Positions 55,138-63,414 of a DNA stretch of 64,000 nt are shown piece by piece; position 1 is the first letter of the stretch, and each line of letters begins with the position of its first letter. The notes under the pieces were generated by a model that was given only the letters and a program-made list of their open reading frames with translations, was not told the origin of the DNA and made no database searches. The translations under genes and the position numbers were made by a program. The DNA comes from Trebonia sp963737285 (GTDB taxonomy: Bacteria > Actinomycetota > Actinomycetes > Streptosporangiales > Streptosporangiaceae), in NCBI GenBank assembly GCA_963737285.1, contig CAVTRT010000002.1, forward strand, positions 1,116,001-1,180,000, read 5' to 3'.

Positions 55138-56084
55138 AGGGCGTCCCACAGCGCTGCCGGGATGTCGAGCGATCGCATGGCGATCGCGTCGTCGACCTCG
55201 GCCGCGTCCCGGGTCCCGATCAGCACGCTCGCGACCGCCGGATGGGCCAGCGGGAAACGCGCCGCGGCGGCGCGCAGCGGCACGCCGTACTCCGCGCACG
55301 CCGATTCGAGCGCCAGCGCCTGGCTGAGCAGCGAGTCAGGCGCGGCCGCGTAGTCGTAGGTGGCACCGGGCGCCGGCGCCGCGAGCAGTCCGGAGTTGAA
55401 TACTCCCCCGGCGATCACCGACACACCACGCTCGACTGCCGCCGGCAGCAGGTCGTCGGCGGCGGATTTATCGAGCAGCGTGTACCGCCCGGCGATCAAG
55501 ACGACGTCGACGTCGGTCTCCCGCACGAACCTGGTCAGCATCTGCGCCTGGTTCATGCCAACCCCGATCGCCGCGACGATCCCCTCCGCGCGCAGTTTCT
55601 CCAGCGCCGGGTACGCCTCGCGGAAAGCCTGCTCCTCATGGCAGTCGGGGTCGTGGATGAGCGCGATGTCGACGTGGTCGAGCCCGAGCCGTTCCAGGCT
55701 GGCCTCCAGGCTGCGCCGCACGCCGTCCGCGCTGTAGTCCAGGCGCCGCACGAGGTTTCCGGGGACGGCGAACCCTTCGGTATCGCGGTCCAGCGGCGGG
55801 GCGGCCGCCTCAAGCAGCCGCCCGACCTTGGTCGACACCACGTACTCGTCGCGTGGCCGGCTGGCCAGTGCCGCGCCGAGGCGGCGCTCGGACAGGCCCA
55901 GGCCATAGTGCGGCGCGGTGTCGAACGTCCGGATGCCGCCGTCCCAGGCAGCGTCGATCGCTGCCCGGGCGTCGTCGTCGCGCACCGGCGTGAACAGGTT
56001 CCCGATCGCCGCGCCGCCGAACGACAACTCGGTGACGTAGACCTGCGAAGAGCCGAGCCGCCGCCTGGGCAGCACGCCAGTCAC
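55134..56084 (-). CDS. Aldo-keto reductase, probable L-fucose dehydrogenase
   Basis: 316 aa, D-threo-aldose 1-dehydrogenase type. Conserved parts: GGAAIGNLFTPV, AWDGGIRTFDTAPHYGLGLS with catalytic Asp and Tyr, STKVGRLL with Lys, ALIHDPD with His, and the C-terminal LIGTRDAAEV NADP loop. In context it oxidises L-fucose to L-fuconolactone, the first step. Its start overlaps the SDR stop by 4 bases. Confidence 0.88.
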   Translation of the reverse strand: MTGVLPRRRLGSSQVYVTELSFGGAAIGNLFTPVRDDDARAAIDAAWDGGIRTFDTAPHYGLGLSERRLGAALASRPRDEYVVSTKVGRLLEAAAPPLDRDTEGFAVPGNLVRRLDYSADGVRRSLEASLERLGLDHVDIALIHDPDCHEEQAFREAYPALEKLRAEGIVAAIGVGMNQAQMLTRFVRETDVDVVLIAGRYTLLDKSAADDLLPAAVERGVSVIAGGVFNSGLLAAPAPGATYDYAAAPDSLLSQALALESACAEYGVPLRAAAARFPLAHPAVASVLIGTRDAAEVDDAIAMRSLDIPAALWDAL

Positions 56085-56824
56085 GATCGTGGCCTGACCC
56101 GCAGCCCGGCCATGCCGCCGTCGATCGCCAGTGCCGTCCCGGTGACCGACGCGGCGAGCGGGCTAGCCAGGTAGGCGATGCCGGCCGCGACTTCGTCGGC
56201 GGTGACCAGACGGCCGAGCGGCTGCCTGGCGTTGAGTGCGGCGCGCTCGGCGGCGGGGTCGTCCGCATGGTCGAGCAGGTTGCCGATCCACGGGGTGTCG
56301 GCGGTGCCGGGGTTCACGCAGTTCACCCGGATGCCCTCGGACACGTGATCCGCGGCCATCGCGAGCGTCATCGACAGCACCGCGCCCTTGGTCGCCGAGT
56401 ACAGGGCGCGCTGCGGCAGCCCCGCGACAGCGGCGATCGAGCACGTGTTCACGACCGCCGCGTGCTGCGACTTTCGTAGGTACGGCAGCGCGGCCCTCGT
56501 CACGCGGACCATGCCGACCACGTTGACGTCGTAGACCCGGTGCCACTCGTCATCGGTATTGTCGGCGATCGTGCCGATCGCCCCGATTCCCGCATTGTTC
56601 ACCACGATGTCGATCCCGCCGAGCCGGTCGGCGGCCGTGTCCACCGCCAGCCGCACCGACCCGTCATCGGTAACATCGGCGGTCACCCCGATGAACTCAT
56701 CGCCGGGCTTCAGGTCCAGCACCGCTACCCGCGCGCCCCGGGCGGCCAGCAGCCGCGCGGCGGCCTGCCCGATCCCGGAACCGCCACCGGTCACGATCGC
56801 CTTCAGCCCGTCAAGTTCCGCCAT
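56081..56824 (-). CDS. SDR, probable 2-keto-3-deoxy-L-fuconate dehydrogenase
   Basis: 247 aa classical SDR: TGGGSGIG at 12-19, NNAG at 76-79, Tyr142 and Lys146 (YSATK). The ATG at 56824 follows GAGAGGACAAGAACG; a longer frame to 56938 overlaps a palindrome and is not used. In the known non-phosphorylated fucose route an SDR oxidises the product of fuconate dehydratase to 2,4-diketo-3-deoxy-L-fuconate; the neighbours encode the steps before and after. Confidence 0.88.
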   Translation of the reverse strand: MAELDGLKAIVTGGGSGIGQAAARLLAARGARVAVLDLKPGDEFIGVTADVTDDGSVRLAVDTAADRLGGIDIVVNNAGIGAIGTIADNTDDEWHRVYDVNVVGMVRVTRAALPYLRKSQHAAVVNTCSIAAVAGLPQRALYSATKGAVLSMTLAMAADHVSEGIRVNCVNPGTADTPWIGNLLDHADDPAAERAALNARQPLGRLVTADEVAAGIAYLASPLAASVTGTALAIDGGMAGLRVRPRS

Positions 56825-56899
56825 CGTTCTTGTCCTCTCGTTGAAGTCATCGTTGCCGCTCCGGTCCCCGGACCTGATCCGGTCCTGGCCGCTGCTTGC

Positions 56900-56930
56900 G
56901 CTGCTGCGGTCTATATCGGACCGCAGCAGC
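56900..56930. promoter_or_regulatory. Palindrome inside the fucose operon
   Basis: GCTGCTGCGGTC and GACCGCAGCAGC form a perfect 12-bp inverted repeat around TATATCG in the 147-base gap between the hydrolase and the SDR. The centre contains ATCGGACC, close to the ATCGGATC core at the divergent promoter. It may be an operator of an internal promoter or an RNA hairpin. Confidence 0.55.
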
Positions 56931-56971
56931 ACAGTCAACGGGGACGAGGCGGGTGGGTGGGGTGGGGTGCC

Positions 56972-57829
56972 TTAGGGGGCTGAGGTGAAGCGCTGTTCGG
57001 CGCGGCCCAGGCCGTCGATTTCCAGGGCCACCACATCGCCCGCCCGCAGGTACGGGTGATCGGGCAGGCCCAGCGCCACCCCCGCCGGGGTACCCGTGTT
57101 CACCACGTCACCCGGCTCCAGCACCATGTACTGGCTCAGGTACCACACCAGGTAGGCGACGCCGAAGATCATGTTCGCCGTCGACCCGTCCTGCCGCTTC
57201 GTCCCGTTCACCGATGCACGCAGCCCAAGCGCCTGCGGGTCCGGCACCTCGTCCGCCGTCACCAGCCACGGGCCCAGCGGGTTGAACGTCTCGCACGACT
57301 TGCCCAGGTCCCACTGCGGCGACAGCTCCAGCTGGAACGCCCGCTCTGACACGTCATGGCTGACCGCATAGCCGGCGATCACGCCCAGGGCATCGTGGGG
57401 GGAAGCCAGGTACCGGGCCGTGGACCCGATGACCACGCCGAGCTCCACCTCCCAGTCCGTCTTCACCGACCCTCGCGGGATCAGCACGTCGTCATAAGGC
57501 CCTACCACCGTCGACGGGTCCTTCATGAACACCACCGGGCGCTCCGGCACCGCCGCACCTGTCTCCGCGGCGTGATCGGAATAATTCAGGCCGATGCAGG
57601 CGACCTTGCCTGGCCGCGCGATGGGCGCACCCACCCGCCCTTCCAGGACGGGCAGGCCGCCGATGACCGCCGGGTCCGCGACGGCCGCGGCGACCGCGGC
57701 CAGCCCGCTCCCGGCGAAGAACCCCGGGCCGAAGTCCGAGACAAGCCCGGAAACGTCACGGGCAACCCCATCGCGATCGAGAACACCGGGCCGCTCCTGG
57801 CCACGGTCCCCTACTCGTACTAGCTTCAT
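56972..57829 (-). CDS. Fumarylacetoacetate hydrolase family, probable 2,4-diketo-3-deoxy-L-fuconate hydrolase
   Basis: 285 aa. FAH fold marks: KVACIGLNYSDHAAETG, PVVFMKDPSTVVGPYDDVLI, TDWEVELGVVIG with the metal-binding Glu pair, VSHDVSERAFQLELSPQWDL and VVNTGTPAGVALGLP. It would split the diketo acid to pyruvate and L-lactate. The ATG shares one base with the permease stop (TAATG), so it is translationally coupled to the importer. Confidence 0.9.
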   Translation of the reverse strand: MKLVRVGDRGQERPGVLDRDGVARDVSGLVSDFGPGFFAGSGLAAVAAAVADPAVIGGLPVLEGRVGAPIARPGKVACIGLNYSDHAAETGAAVPERPVVFMKDPSTVVGPYDDVLIPRGSVKTDWEVELGVVIGSTARYLASPHDALGVIAGYAVSHDVSERAFQLELSPQWDLGKSCETFNPLGPWLVTADEVPDPQALGLRASVNGTKRQDGSTANMIFGVAYLVWYLSQYMVLEPGDVVNTGTPAGVALGLPDHPYLRAGDVVALEIDGLGRAEQRFTSAP

Positions 57830-58875
57830 TAGCGCTCCTCTGCAGTCGACTCGCCACCTACTATGCGGGCGAGGAACAGCGCGAACAAGATCACCGCGCC
57901 GTCGATGGCCTCTATCCAGTAGTTCGATACGTTAGCCAGGTCGAGGATGTCCTGGACGATGCCCAGGAGGATCACGCCGGACGCCGCGCCGACCATGTTG
58001 CCGCGGCCACCCTTGAGGCTCACCCCGCCGATCACCGCCGCGGCGAAGACGGAGAAGATGATGCCTTCCTGGTAGCCCTGCTGCCCGGTTACTGCGGACA
58101 CCCGGCCCGCCTCCATCAGGCCGCCGATCCCGGCCAGGATGCTGCCGACGACGTAGACGCCGATCTTGACCCGCTCGACCTTGATGCCGGCCGCGCGGGC
58201 CGCTGCGGCGTTGCCGCCGAGCGCGTAGATCGCACGTCCGGTCCTGTGATAGCGCAGGAACAGCCCGGTGAGGACGAAGATGACCACGGCGACGATGAGC
58301 GAGACCGGGACCTGCCCGATTGACGCGGCACCGAGGTAGCCGAACGCCGGCGGCAGGTTGAACAGCGTCTGGGCCTTGACGATGCCGTTCTGGAGACCGG
58401 CCAGCACGATCGTCATGCCGAGCGTCACGATGAAGCCGTTCAGCCGTCCCTTCACGATCAGCAGGCCGTTGACGAGGCCGATCACCGCGGCGACCACGAC
58501 CAGCACCGCGATGCCAAGGTAGGGATTGAGGTCGGTGCCCAGGCCGTAGGCGGAGATGGGCACGATCAGCCACGCGGCGACCATCGGCGCGAGACCGTAG
58601 GTGGCCTCGAGCGACAGGTCCATGCCGCCAATCAGCAGGATCAGGCCCTCGCCGACGACCACCACGCCGAGCGCGGCGCTCTGCTGGCCGATGCCGGCGA
58701 AGTTGGAGACGGTCATGAACGCCGGGCTGACCACGGCACCCACGATGATCAGCAGCACCAGGACCGGCAGCAGCGCCACTTCCCGCAGCATGCCGACGTT
58801 CACCGACGGCAGCCAGGAACCCTTGGTGCCGCCACCGGCGCTGCCGGTGGCGGCGGAGGGCGATTTGGTAATCAT
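57829..58875 (-). CDS. Sugar ABC transporter permease (RbsC type)
   Basis: 348 aa, about ten membrane helices (LREVALLPVLVLLIIVGAVV; VVVVGEGLILLIGGMDLSLE). The family segment GGMDLSLEATYGLAPMVAAW and the EAA-like loop GNAAAARAAGIKVERVKIGV are present. One gene probably makes the homodimer. It imports the sugar caught by the lipoprotein at 60481, probably L-fucose, and shares a TAATG junction with the ATPase. Confidence 0.92.
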   Translation of the reverse strand: MITKSPSAATGSAGGGTKGSWLPSVNVGMLREVALLPVLVLLIIVGAVVSPAFMTVSNFAGIGQQSAALGVVVVGEGLILLIGGMDLSLEATYGLAPMVAAWLIVPISAYGLGTDLNPYLGIAVLVVVAAVIGLVNGLLIVKGRLNGFIVTLGMTIVLAGLQNGIVKAQTLFNLPPAFGYLGAASIGQVPVSLIVAVVIFVLTGLFLRYHRTGRAIYALGGNAAAARAAGIKVERVKIGVYVVGSILAGIGGLMEAGRVSAVTGQQGYQEGIIFSVFAAAVIGGVSLKGGRGNMVGAASGVILLGIVQDILDLANVSNYWIEAIDGAVILFALFLARIVGGESTAEER

Positions 58876-60416
58876 TATTCGGCGGCCTCCTGGGCTATGC
58901 CTTCCGTGGCGATGATCAGCTCGTCGCGGTCGAAGGGCGGCTCGGTGAATTCGGTGAAGACCTCGCCCCGGACAAGGACGATGACACGGTCACATTTATC
59001 GAGGTCGGAAAGCTCGTCGCTGCACAGCAGCACGCCTGCCCCGGTGGTTCGCGCGACGTCGGCGAGCGAGTCGAGCAGCAGTTCCTTGGAGGCGACGTCG
59101 ACACCCCGGGTCGGCGTGATCGCGACGATCAGCGACGGGTCGTGTGCCAGCGTTCGCGCGACGGTGACCTTCTGCTGGTTACCGCCGGACAGTTCGCCGA
59201 CCGGCTGGCGGGGGCCGGAGGCCACCACCGAGAGCCGGCTGGTGAGCGGGGTGGCCGCGGCGACCCGGCGGGCCGGGCGCAGCACGCCGAAGCGGTCCGA
59301 CAGCCGCTTCATGATCGTCATCGTAGCGTTCTCCGCGACGCCGAGGTGGGCCACGAAGCCTTCGGCCCGGCGGTCTTCGGGGATGTACCCGATCCCGGCG
59401 TGCTGCGCCAGATCGCGGCGGCCCGGCGGGACGACCCGGCCGCGCAGCCGGACCTCACCGCCCAGATGGCCCTCCGCGCCCCCGACGACCCGGCCGATCG
59501 TGGCTACCCCCGCGCTGAGCAGGCCAGTGACGCCCACGACCTCGCCCGCGTGCACCCGCAGCGACACCCCGTTCAGGCGTCCGCGAGCGGAGTCGGCGGT
59601 AAGGTTATCGACCTGGAGCACCACGGTGTCTCGCGCGCTGGCGGGTGCTTCGCCTGCGACAGTCGCCGCGGACGGCTCGGGAGAAGCGGGCTGAATATCC
59701 CCCACCATCGCGGCCACGAGCTCGTCCTTGGACAGCCCGGCTACCGGCGAGCTCAGCACGAGCTCGCCATCACGCAACACGGCGACATCCTGGCAGATCT
59801 CGAAGACCTCTTCCAGGTGGTGCGAGATGTACAGGACGGCCACGCCGCCGTTGGTGAGCTGGCCCACCCGCTCGAACAGGCGGCGGCCAGCATCGCGTTC
59901 CAGGGCGGCGGTCGGCTCGTCGAGCAGCACGCACTTGGCGCCGCGCGCCAGTGCCCGCGCGATCTCGACGATCTGCAACTGCTCGACGGACAGGTCGCGG
60001 CACATCGTTTCCGCGGGGATGTCGAATCCCCACTCGCGCATGATGTCGCGTGTCTTCGCGCGCAGCTCCCGCCAGCTGACCAAGCGGGGAGTACTGCCGA
60101 GGAACACGTTCTCGGCGACCGACAGGTCCGGGACGATCATCGAGTGCTGGAAAACGGTGGCGATCCACTCATGCCAGGCCGCGATGTCGCCGACGCGGGG
60201 CGCGGGCGCGCCGCCAAACCGCACCGTGCCAGCGTCCGGCTCGGCGAGGCCGGACAGGATCGAGACGAGAGTCGACTTCCCGGCCCCATTGCGGCCGACG
60301 AGGCCCAGGCACTGCCCGGCCTTAATGGAAAGGTCGACCCCGCGCAGGGCACGGGTGGTGCCGAATGTCTTCTCGACGCCGGTCACTTCGACGAGCGCCT
60401 GGCCGCTGGAAGTCAT
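58875..60416 (-). CDS. Sugar ABC transporter ATPase, two NBDs (RbsA/MglA type)
   Basis: 513 aa. First NBD: Walker A GLVGRNGAGKSTLVSIL, signature DLSVEQLQIVEIARAL, Walker B CVLLDEPTAAL. Second NBD: degenerate Walker A (GVTGLLSAGVATIGRV), signature GELSGGNQQKVTVARTL, and VAITPTRGVDV in place of a normal Walker B. This asymmetry is typical of the family. The ATG at 60416 is used; a frame to 60584 would add 56 unconserved residues. Confidence 0.93.
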   Translation of the reverse strand: MTSSGQALVEVTGVEKTFGTTRALRGVDLSIKAGQCLGLVGRNGAGKSTLVSILSGLAEPDAGTVRFGGAPAPRVGDIAAWHEWIATVFQHSMIVPDLSVAENVFLGSTPRLVSWRELRAKTRDIMREWGFDIPAETMCRDLSVEQLQIVEIARALARGAKCVLLDEPTAALERDAGRRLFERVGQLTNGGVAVLYISHHLEEVFEICQDVAVLRDGELVLSSPVAGLSKDELVAAMVGDIQPASPEPSAATVAGEAPASARDTVVLQVDNLTADSARGRLNGVSLRVHAGEVVGVTGLLSAGVATIGRVVGGAEGHLGGEVRLRGRVVPPGRRDLAQHAGIGYIPEDRRAEGFVAHLGVAENATMTIMKRLSDRFGVLRPARRVAAATPLTSRLSVVASGPRQPVGELSGGNQQKVTVARTLAHDPSLIVAITPTRGVDVASKELLLDSLADVARTTGAGVLLCSDELSDLDKCDRVIVLVRGEVFTEFTEPPFDRDELIIATEGIAQEAAE

Positions 60417-60480
60417 GGCATGTCCATTCCTCGGGGGTGCGGGTGGCCGGCGCCCGCTAGGACGCCGGCCACCGAGAGCG

Positions 60481-61632
60481 TTAGGACGCGGAGCAGACGC
60501 CGCCGTGGGCGTTGCCGTACACATTGCCCCATAGGGCCGAGTCGGACACAGGGGTCGTGGTGAACGACGCGGGCAGGCCGTCAACCGGGGTGCTCAAGGA
60601 CAGCGTGGTAGCGGTCTTGGTCACGAACGGCGCGACGATCGGGTCGGCGAGATTCGTGTCACCCTGGTAGGAGACGTTCTGCAGCGTCGGCGCGCCGCCG
60701 CCAGGCTGGCCGGCCGCCAGCTTGACGCCCTTGGCCGCGTCCACGGCGTACGTCAGCGCGTACTGCGCGTACAGGTTGGCGGGCTGGGACTGCGAGGCGG
60801 TGACCGTCCCGTTGCCGATGTCGCACATCTCGAACGGCACGCCGTCGTCGCTGATGACGATCGTGTTGCTGAGCTTCTTGCTCTTCAGCAGCGGGATGAT
60901 GCCGGTGTCCGGGCTCGACCACTGCGAGTAGATGGCCTTGAGGTTCGAGCCGTAGGCGTTGATCGCGTTCTGCGCGTCGGTGACGGCGGTCGCGTCAGTC
61001 CACACGGTCGGGTCCTGCAGGATCTTCACCTTGGGGTCGTTCGCCGACATGCAGGAGTCGAAGGCGTCCGTGCGGTCCGCGCCGTTCGACGAGGTGAGGT
61101 CGCCTTCGAGGTCGAGGACGTCGCCGGACCTGACGTGTGCGGAGATGTACGCGCAGGCGTCCTGCCCGTAGAGCGTGTTCGAGGCGCGGACGACCATGTA
61201 GACGTGGCCGACGCCGACGATCGTGTCGACCGAGACCAGCTGGACGTGGTGCGCGGCCGCGTAGCTGATGGCCGGGCCGAGGCTCGTGGCCGTCTCCGGG
61301 TTGACGATGATCGCCTTGGCGCCCTCGTCCACCAGGTTCTCGATCTGCTGGTTCTGCAGGCTGGCGCTGGCGCTGGCGAGTAGCGGGCCGAGCAGCTTGA
61401 TGTGCATCTGCTGCGCGTACTGCTGCTCGTAGTTGATGTAGGCGGCCCAGAACGCCGTGTTGTTGTAGGTCAGGTCCACGCCGATCGTCGTCTCGCCGGA
61501 CGACGAGGTGCTGGCGGACCCAGACGAGGACGCCGACGCCGAACTGCTGCTGCTGCTGGAACTGCACGCGGCGACGAGCAGTCCGGTGGCCGCTAGCGCC
61601 GCTGTACCGAACAAGAGCCTCTTTACTCTCAT
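60481..61632 (-). CDS. Sugar ABC transporter substrate-binding lipoprotein
   Basis: 383 aa. The lipobox VAAC follows LLFGTAALAATGLL, then a Ser-rich linker of about 25 residues coded by a near-repetitive tract. The periplasmic-binding fold (type 1) shows TTIGVDLTYNNTAFWAAYIN, GAKAIIVNPETATSLG, GVGHVYMVVRASNTLYGQD and NTIVISDDGVPFEM. It captures the sugar outside the cell for the permease and ATPase beside it. Ligand inferred as L-fucose. Confidence 0.92.
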   Translation of the reverse strand: MRVKRLLFGTAALAATGLLVAACSSSSSSSSASASSSGSASTSSSGETTIGVDLTYNNTAFWAAYINYEQQYAQQMHIKLLGPLLASASASLQNQQIENLVDEGAKAIIVNPETATSLGPAISYAAAHHVQLVSVDTIVGVGHVYMVVRASNTLYGQDACAYISAHVRSGDVLDLEGDLTSSNGADRTDAFDSCMSANDPKVKILQDPTVWTDATAVTDAQNAINAYGSNLKAIYSQWSSPDTGIIPLLKSKKLSNTIVISDDGVPFEMCDIGNGTVTASQSQPANLYAQYALTYAVDAAKGVKLAAGQPGGGAPTLQNVSYQGDTNLADPIVAPFVTKTATTLSLSTPVDGLPASFTTTPVSDSALWGNVYGNAHGGVCSAS

Positions 61633-61681
61633 GCCTTCTCCTCAGAACCGAAATTTACTGTCATGGGATGAAAAGTCGTGA

Positions 61682-63073
61682 TTATTGCGCCGTGCCAAGC
61701 TGTTGGCTCAGCTGCTGCCAGACGGCTCCGGCCGGGAACTCGTAGTCGCGCAGCGACTTCGGCCGCAGCGTGGTGGAGAAGCCTGGCCGCGTCGGGGCAA
61801 GGTAGTGCCCGGCCACGATGCGCACCGGGTCGGTGAAGTGCTCGTGCAGGTGGTCGACGTACTCCATGACGCGACCGGTCGCCGAGGCCGAGACCCCGAC
61901 GAAATCGAACATCGCGAGATGCTGCACCATCTCGCACAGCCCCACGCCGCCGGCGTGCGGGCAGACAGCGACCTCGTACTTGGCGGCGAGCAGCAGGATC
62001 GCCAGGTTCTCGTTGACGCCCGCCACCCGGCACGCGTCGATGGTCAGCACGTCCGCCGCGCCGGCCTGGAGGATTTGCTTGCAGATCACCCGGTTGGCCA
62101 TGTGCTCGCCGACGGCGATCTTGACCGGCGCGATCGCCGTCTTGATCGCGGCGAGGCCGAGGATCTCATCCGGGCTTGTCGGCTCCTCAACCCAGTACGG
62201 GTCGTAAGGGGCGAGCGCGGCGATCCACGACTTTGCCTGGGCGACGCCCCAGCGCTGGTTGGCGTCCACCGCGATCCGGATGTCCGGTCCCACCACTTCC
62301 CTGGCCAGGGCCAGGCGGCGGACGTCGTCATCGAGGCTGGCGCCGACCTTGAGCTTGATCTGGGTGAAGCCGTCCGCGACCGCTTCTCGCGACAGCGCGG
62401 CCAGCTTCTCGTCGGAGTACCCGATCCAGCCCGGCGACGTGGTGTACGCGGGGTGGCCCTTGCTTTCCAGCTCGGCGATGCGCTCGGCCTTGCCGGCCTG
62501 CGCGGCGCGCAGGATGGCGAGCGCCTCGTCCGGCGTCAGCGCGTCTTCCAGGTAGCGGAAGTCTACGAGCGCGACAATCTCTTCAGGGGTCATGTCGGCG
62601 AGCAGCCGCCAGACCGGCTTGCCCGCGGCCTTGGCGGCGAGGTCCCACGCGGCGTTGACGACCGTTCCGATCGCCATGTGCATGACGCCCTTTTCCGGGC
62701 CTAGCCACCGAAGCTGGCTGTCACCGATCATGGCGGCGCTGAACGCGCCGAGGTCGCCGATGATGTCCGCGACGTACTTGCCGACGACGTGCTCGCGCAG
62801 CGCGGCGATCGCGGCGACCACGACGTCGTTGCCGCGCCCGATCGTGAAGCACAGGGCCTCGCCCGCGAGGCCTTCGGCGTCGGTGCGGAGCACGGCGTAG
62901 GCCGCCGAGTAGTCCGGGTCGGGGTTCATCGCGTCCGACCCGTCGTGCTCGAGCGAGGTCGGGAACCGGACGTCGTAGCAGTCGAGCGCGACGATTCTGC
63001 TGCCTGTCCCGCGGGCGGCGGCATCGGGCGCCGCCGGGATCGTGGCGGGTTCTGCGGGCTGCACCTGCGTCAC
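61682..63073 (-). CDS. L-fuconate dehydratase (enolase superfamily)
   Basis: 463 aa, the length of known FucD. Sequence marks: VRFPTSLEHDGSDAMNPDPD (capping domain), QIKLKVG (Lys of KxK), IRIAVDANQRW (Asp metal ligand), YWVEEPTSPDEI and IAVGEHMANR (Glu ligands) and VCPHAGGVGLCEMVQHL (His general acid/base). It dehydrates L-fuconate to 2-keto-3-deoxy-L-fuconate. It is the first gene of the leftward fucose operon, directly behind the motif-rich promoter. Confidence 0.94.
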   Translation of the reverse strand: MTQVQPAEPATIPAAPDAAARGTGSRIVALDCYDVRFPTSLEHDGSDAMNPDPDYSAAYAVLRTDAEGLAGEALCFTIGRGNDVVVAAIAALREHVVGKYVADIIGDLGAFSAAMIGDSQLRWLGPEKGVMHMAIGTVVNAAWDLAAKAAGKPVWRLLADMTPEEIVALVDFRYLEDALTPDEALAILRAAQAGKAERIAELESKGHPAYTTSPGWIGYSDEKLAALSREAVADGFTQIKLKVGASLDDDVRRLALAREVVGPDIRIAVDANQRWGVAQAKSWIAALAPYDPYWVEEPTSPDEILGLAAIKTAIAPVKIAVGEHMANRVICKQILQAGAADVLTIDACRVAGVNENLAILLLAAKYEVAVCPHAGGVGLCEMVQHLAMFDFVGVSASATGRVMEYVDHLHEHFTDPVRIVAGHYLAPTRPGFSTTLRPKSLRDYEFPAGAVWQQLSQQLGTAQ

Positions 63074-63414
63074 TTGCGCTCCTCGGAGATGTAAACATCG
63101 GATCTATCGATCGAATGTTTACACCCCGGACAGTGTGGGCGCAAGACGTACGCAACAGGAAACATTCCTACCTGTGGGCGTAGTAATCATTCACTCACTT
63201 GCAGGTCAGGTCTTTACAGATCGTCCCGGATAGCCGTATAAACCACATGATCCGATGTTACGGCACCGTGAACGCGTCGGGCCGGCAAGCCAGCCCGTCC
63301 GGCCCGCGCCGGTATGGATTCATCGGATCACTAAACGAAATCAAAACATCGGATCATCACCTAGGGCAGCTCGCCGTAAGGCTGCCGACACTCGCACTCG
63401 CCGTGGAGGCTTTT
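63074..63414. promoter_or_regulatory. Divergent fucose promoter with repeated operator motif
   Basis: The motif AACATCGGATCA occurs as AACATCGGATC at 63094-63104, inverted (TGATCCGATGTT) at 63248-63259, TTCATCGGATCA at 63319-63330 and exactly at 63345-63356. In addition TGTAAACAT at 63090-63098 and ATGTTTACA at 63115-63123 form a perfect 9-bp inverted repeat with a 16-base spacer. Sites flank both gene starts, so a repressor here would control import/catabolism and the secreted fucosidase together. The FadR-type protein at 54326 is the best candidate. Confidence 0.7.
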
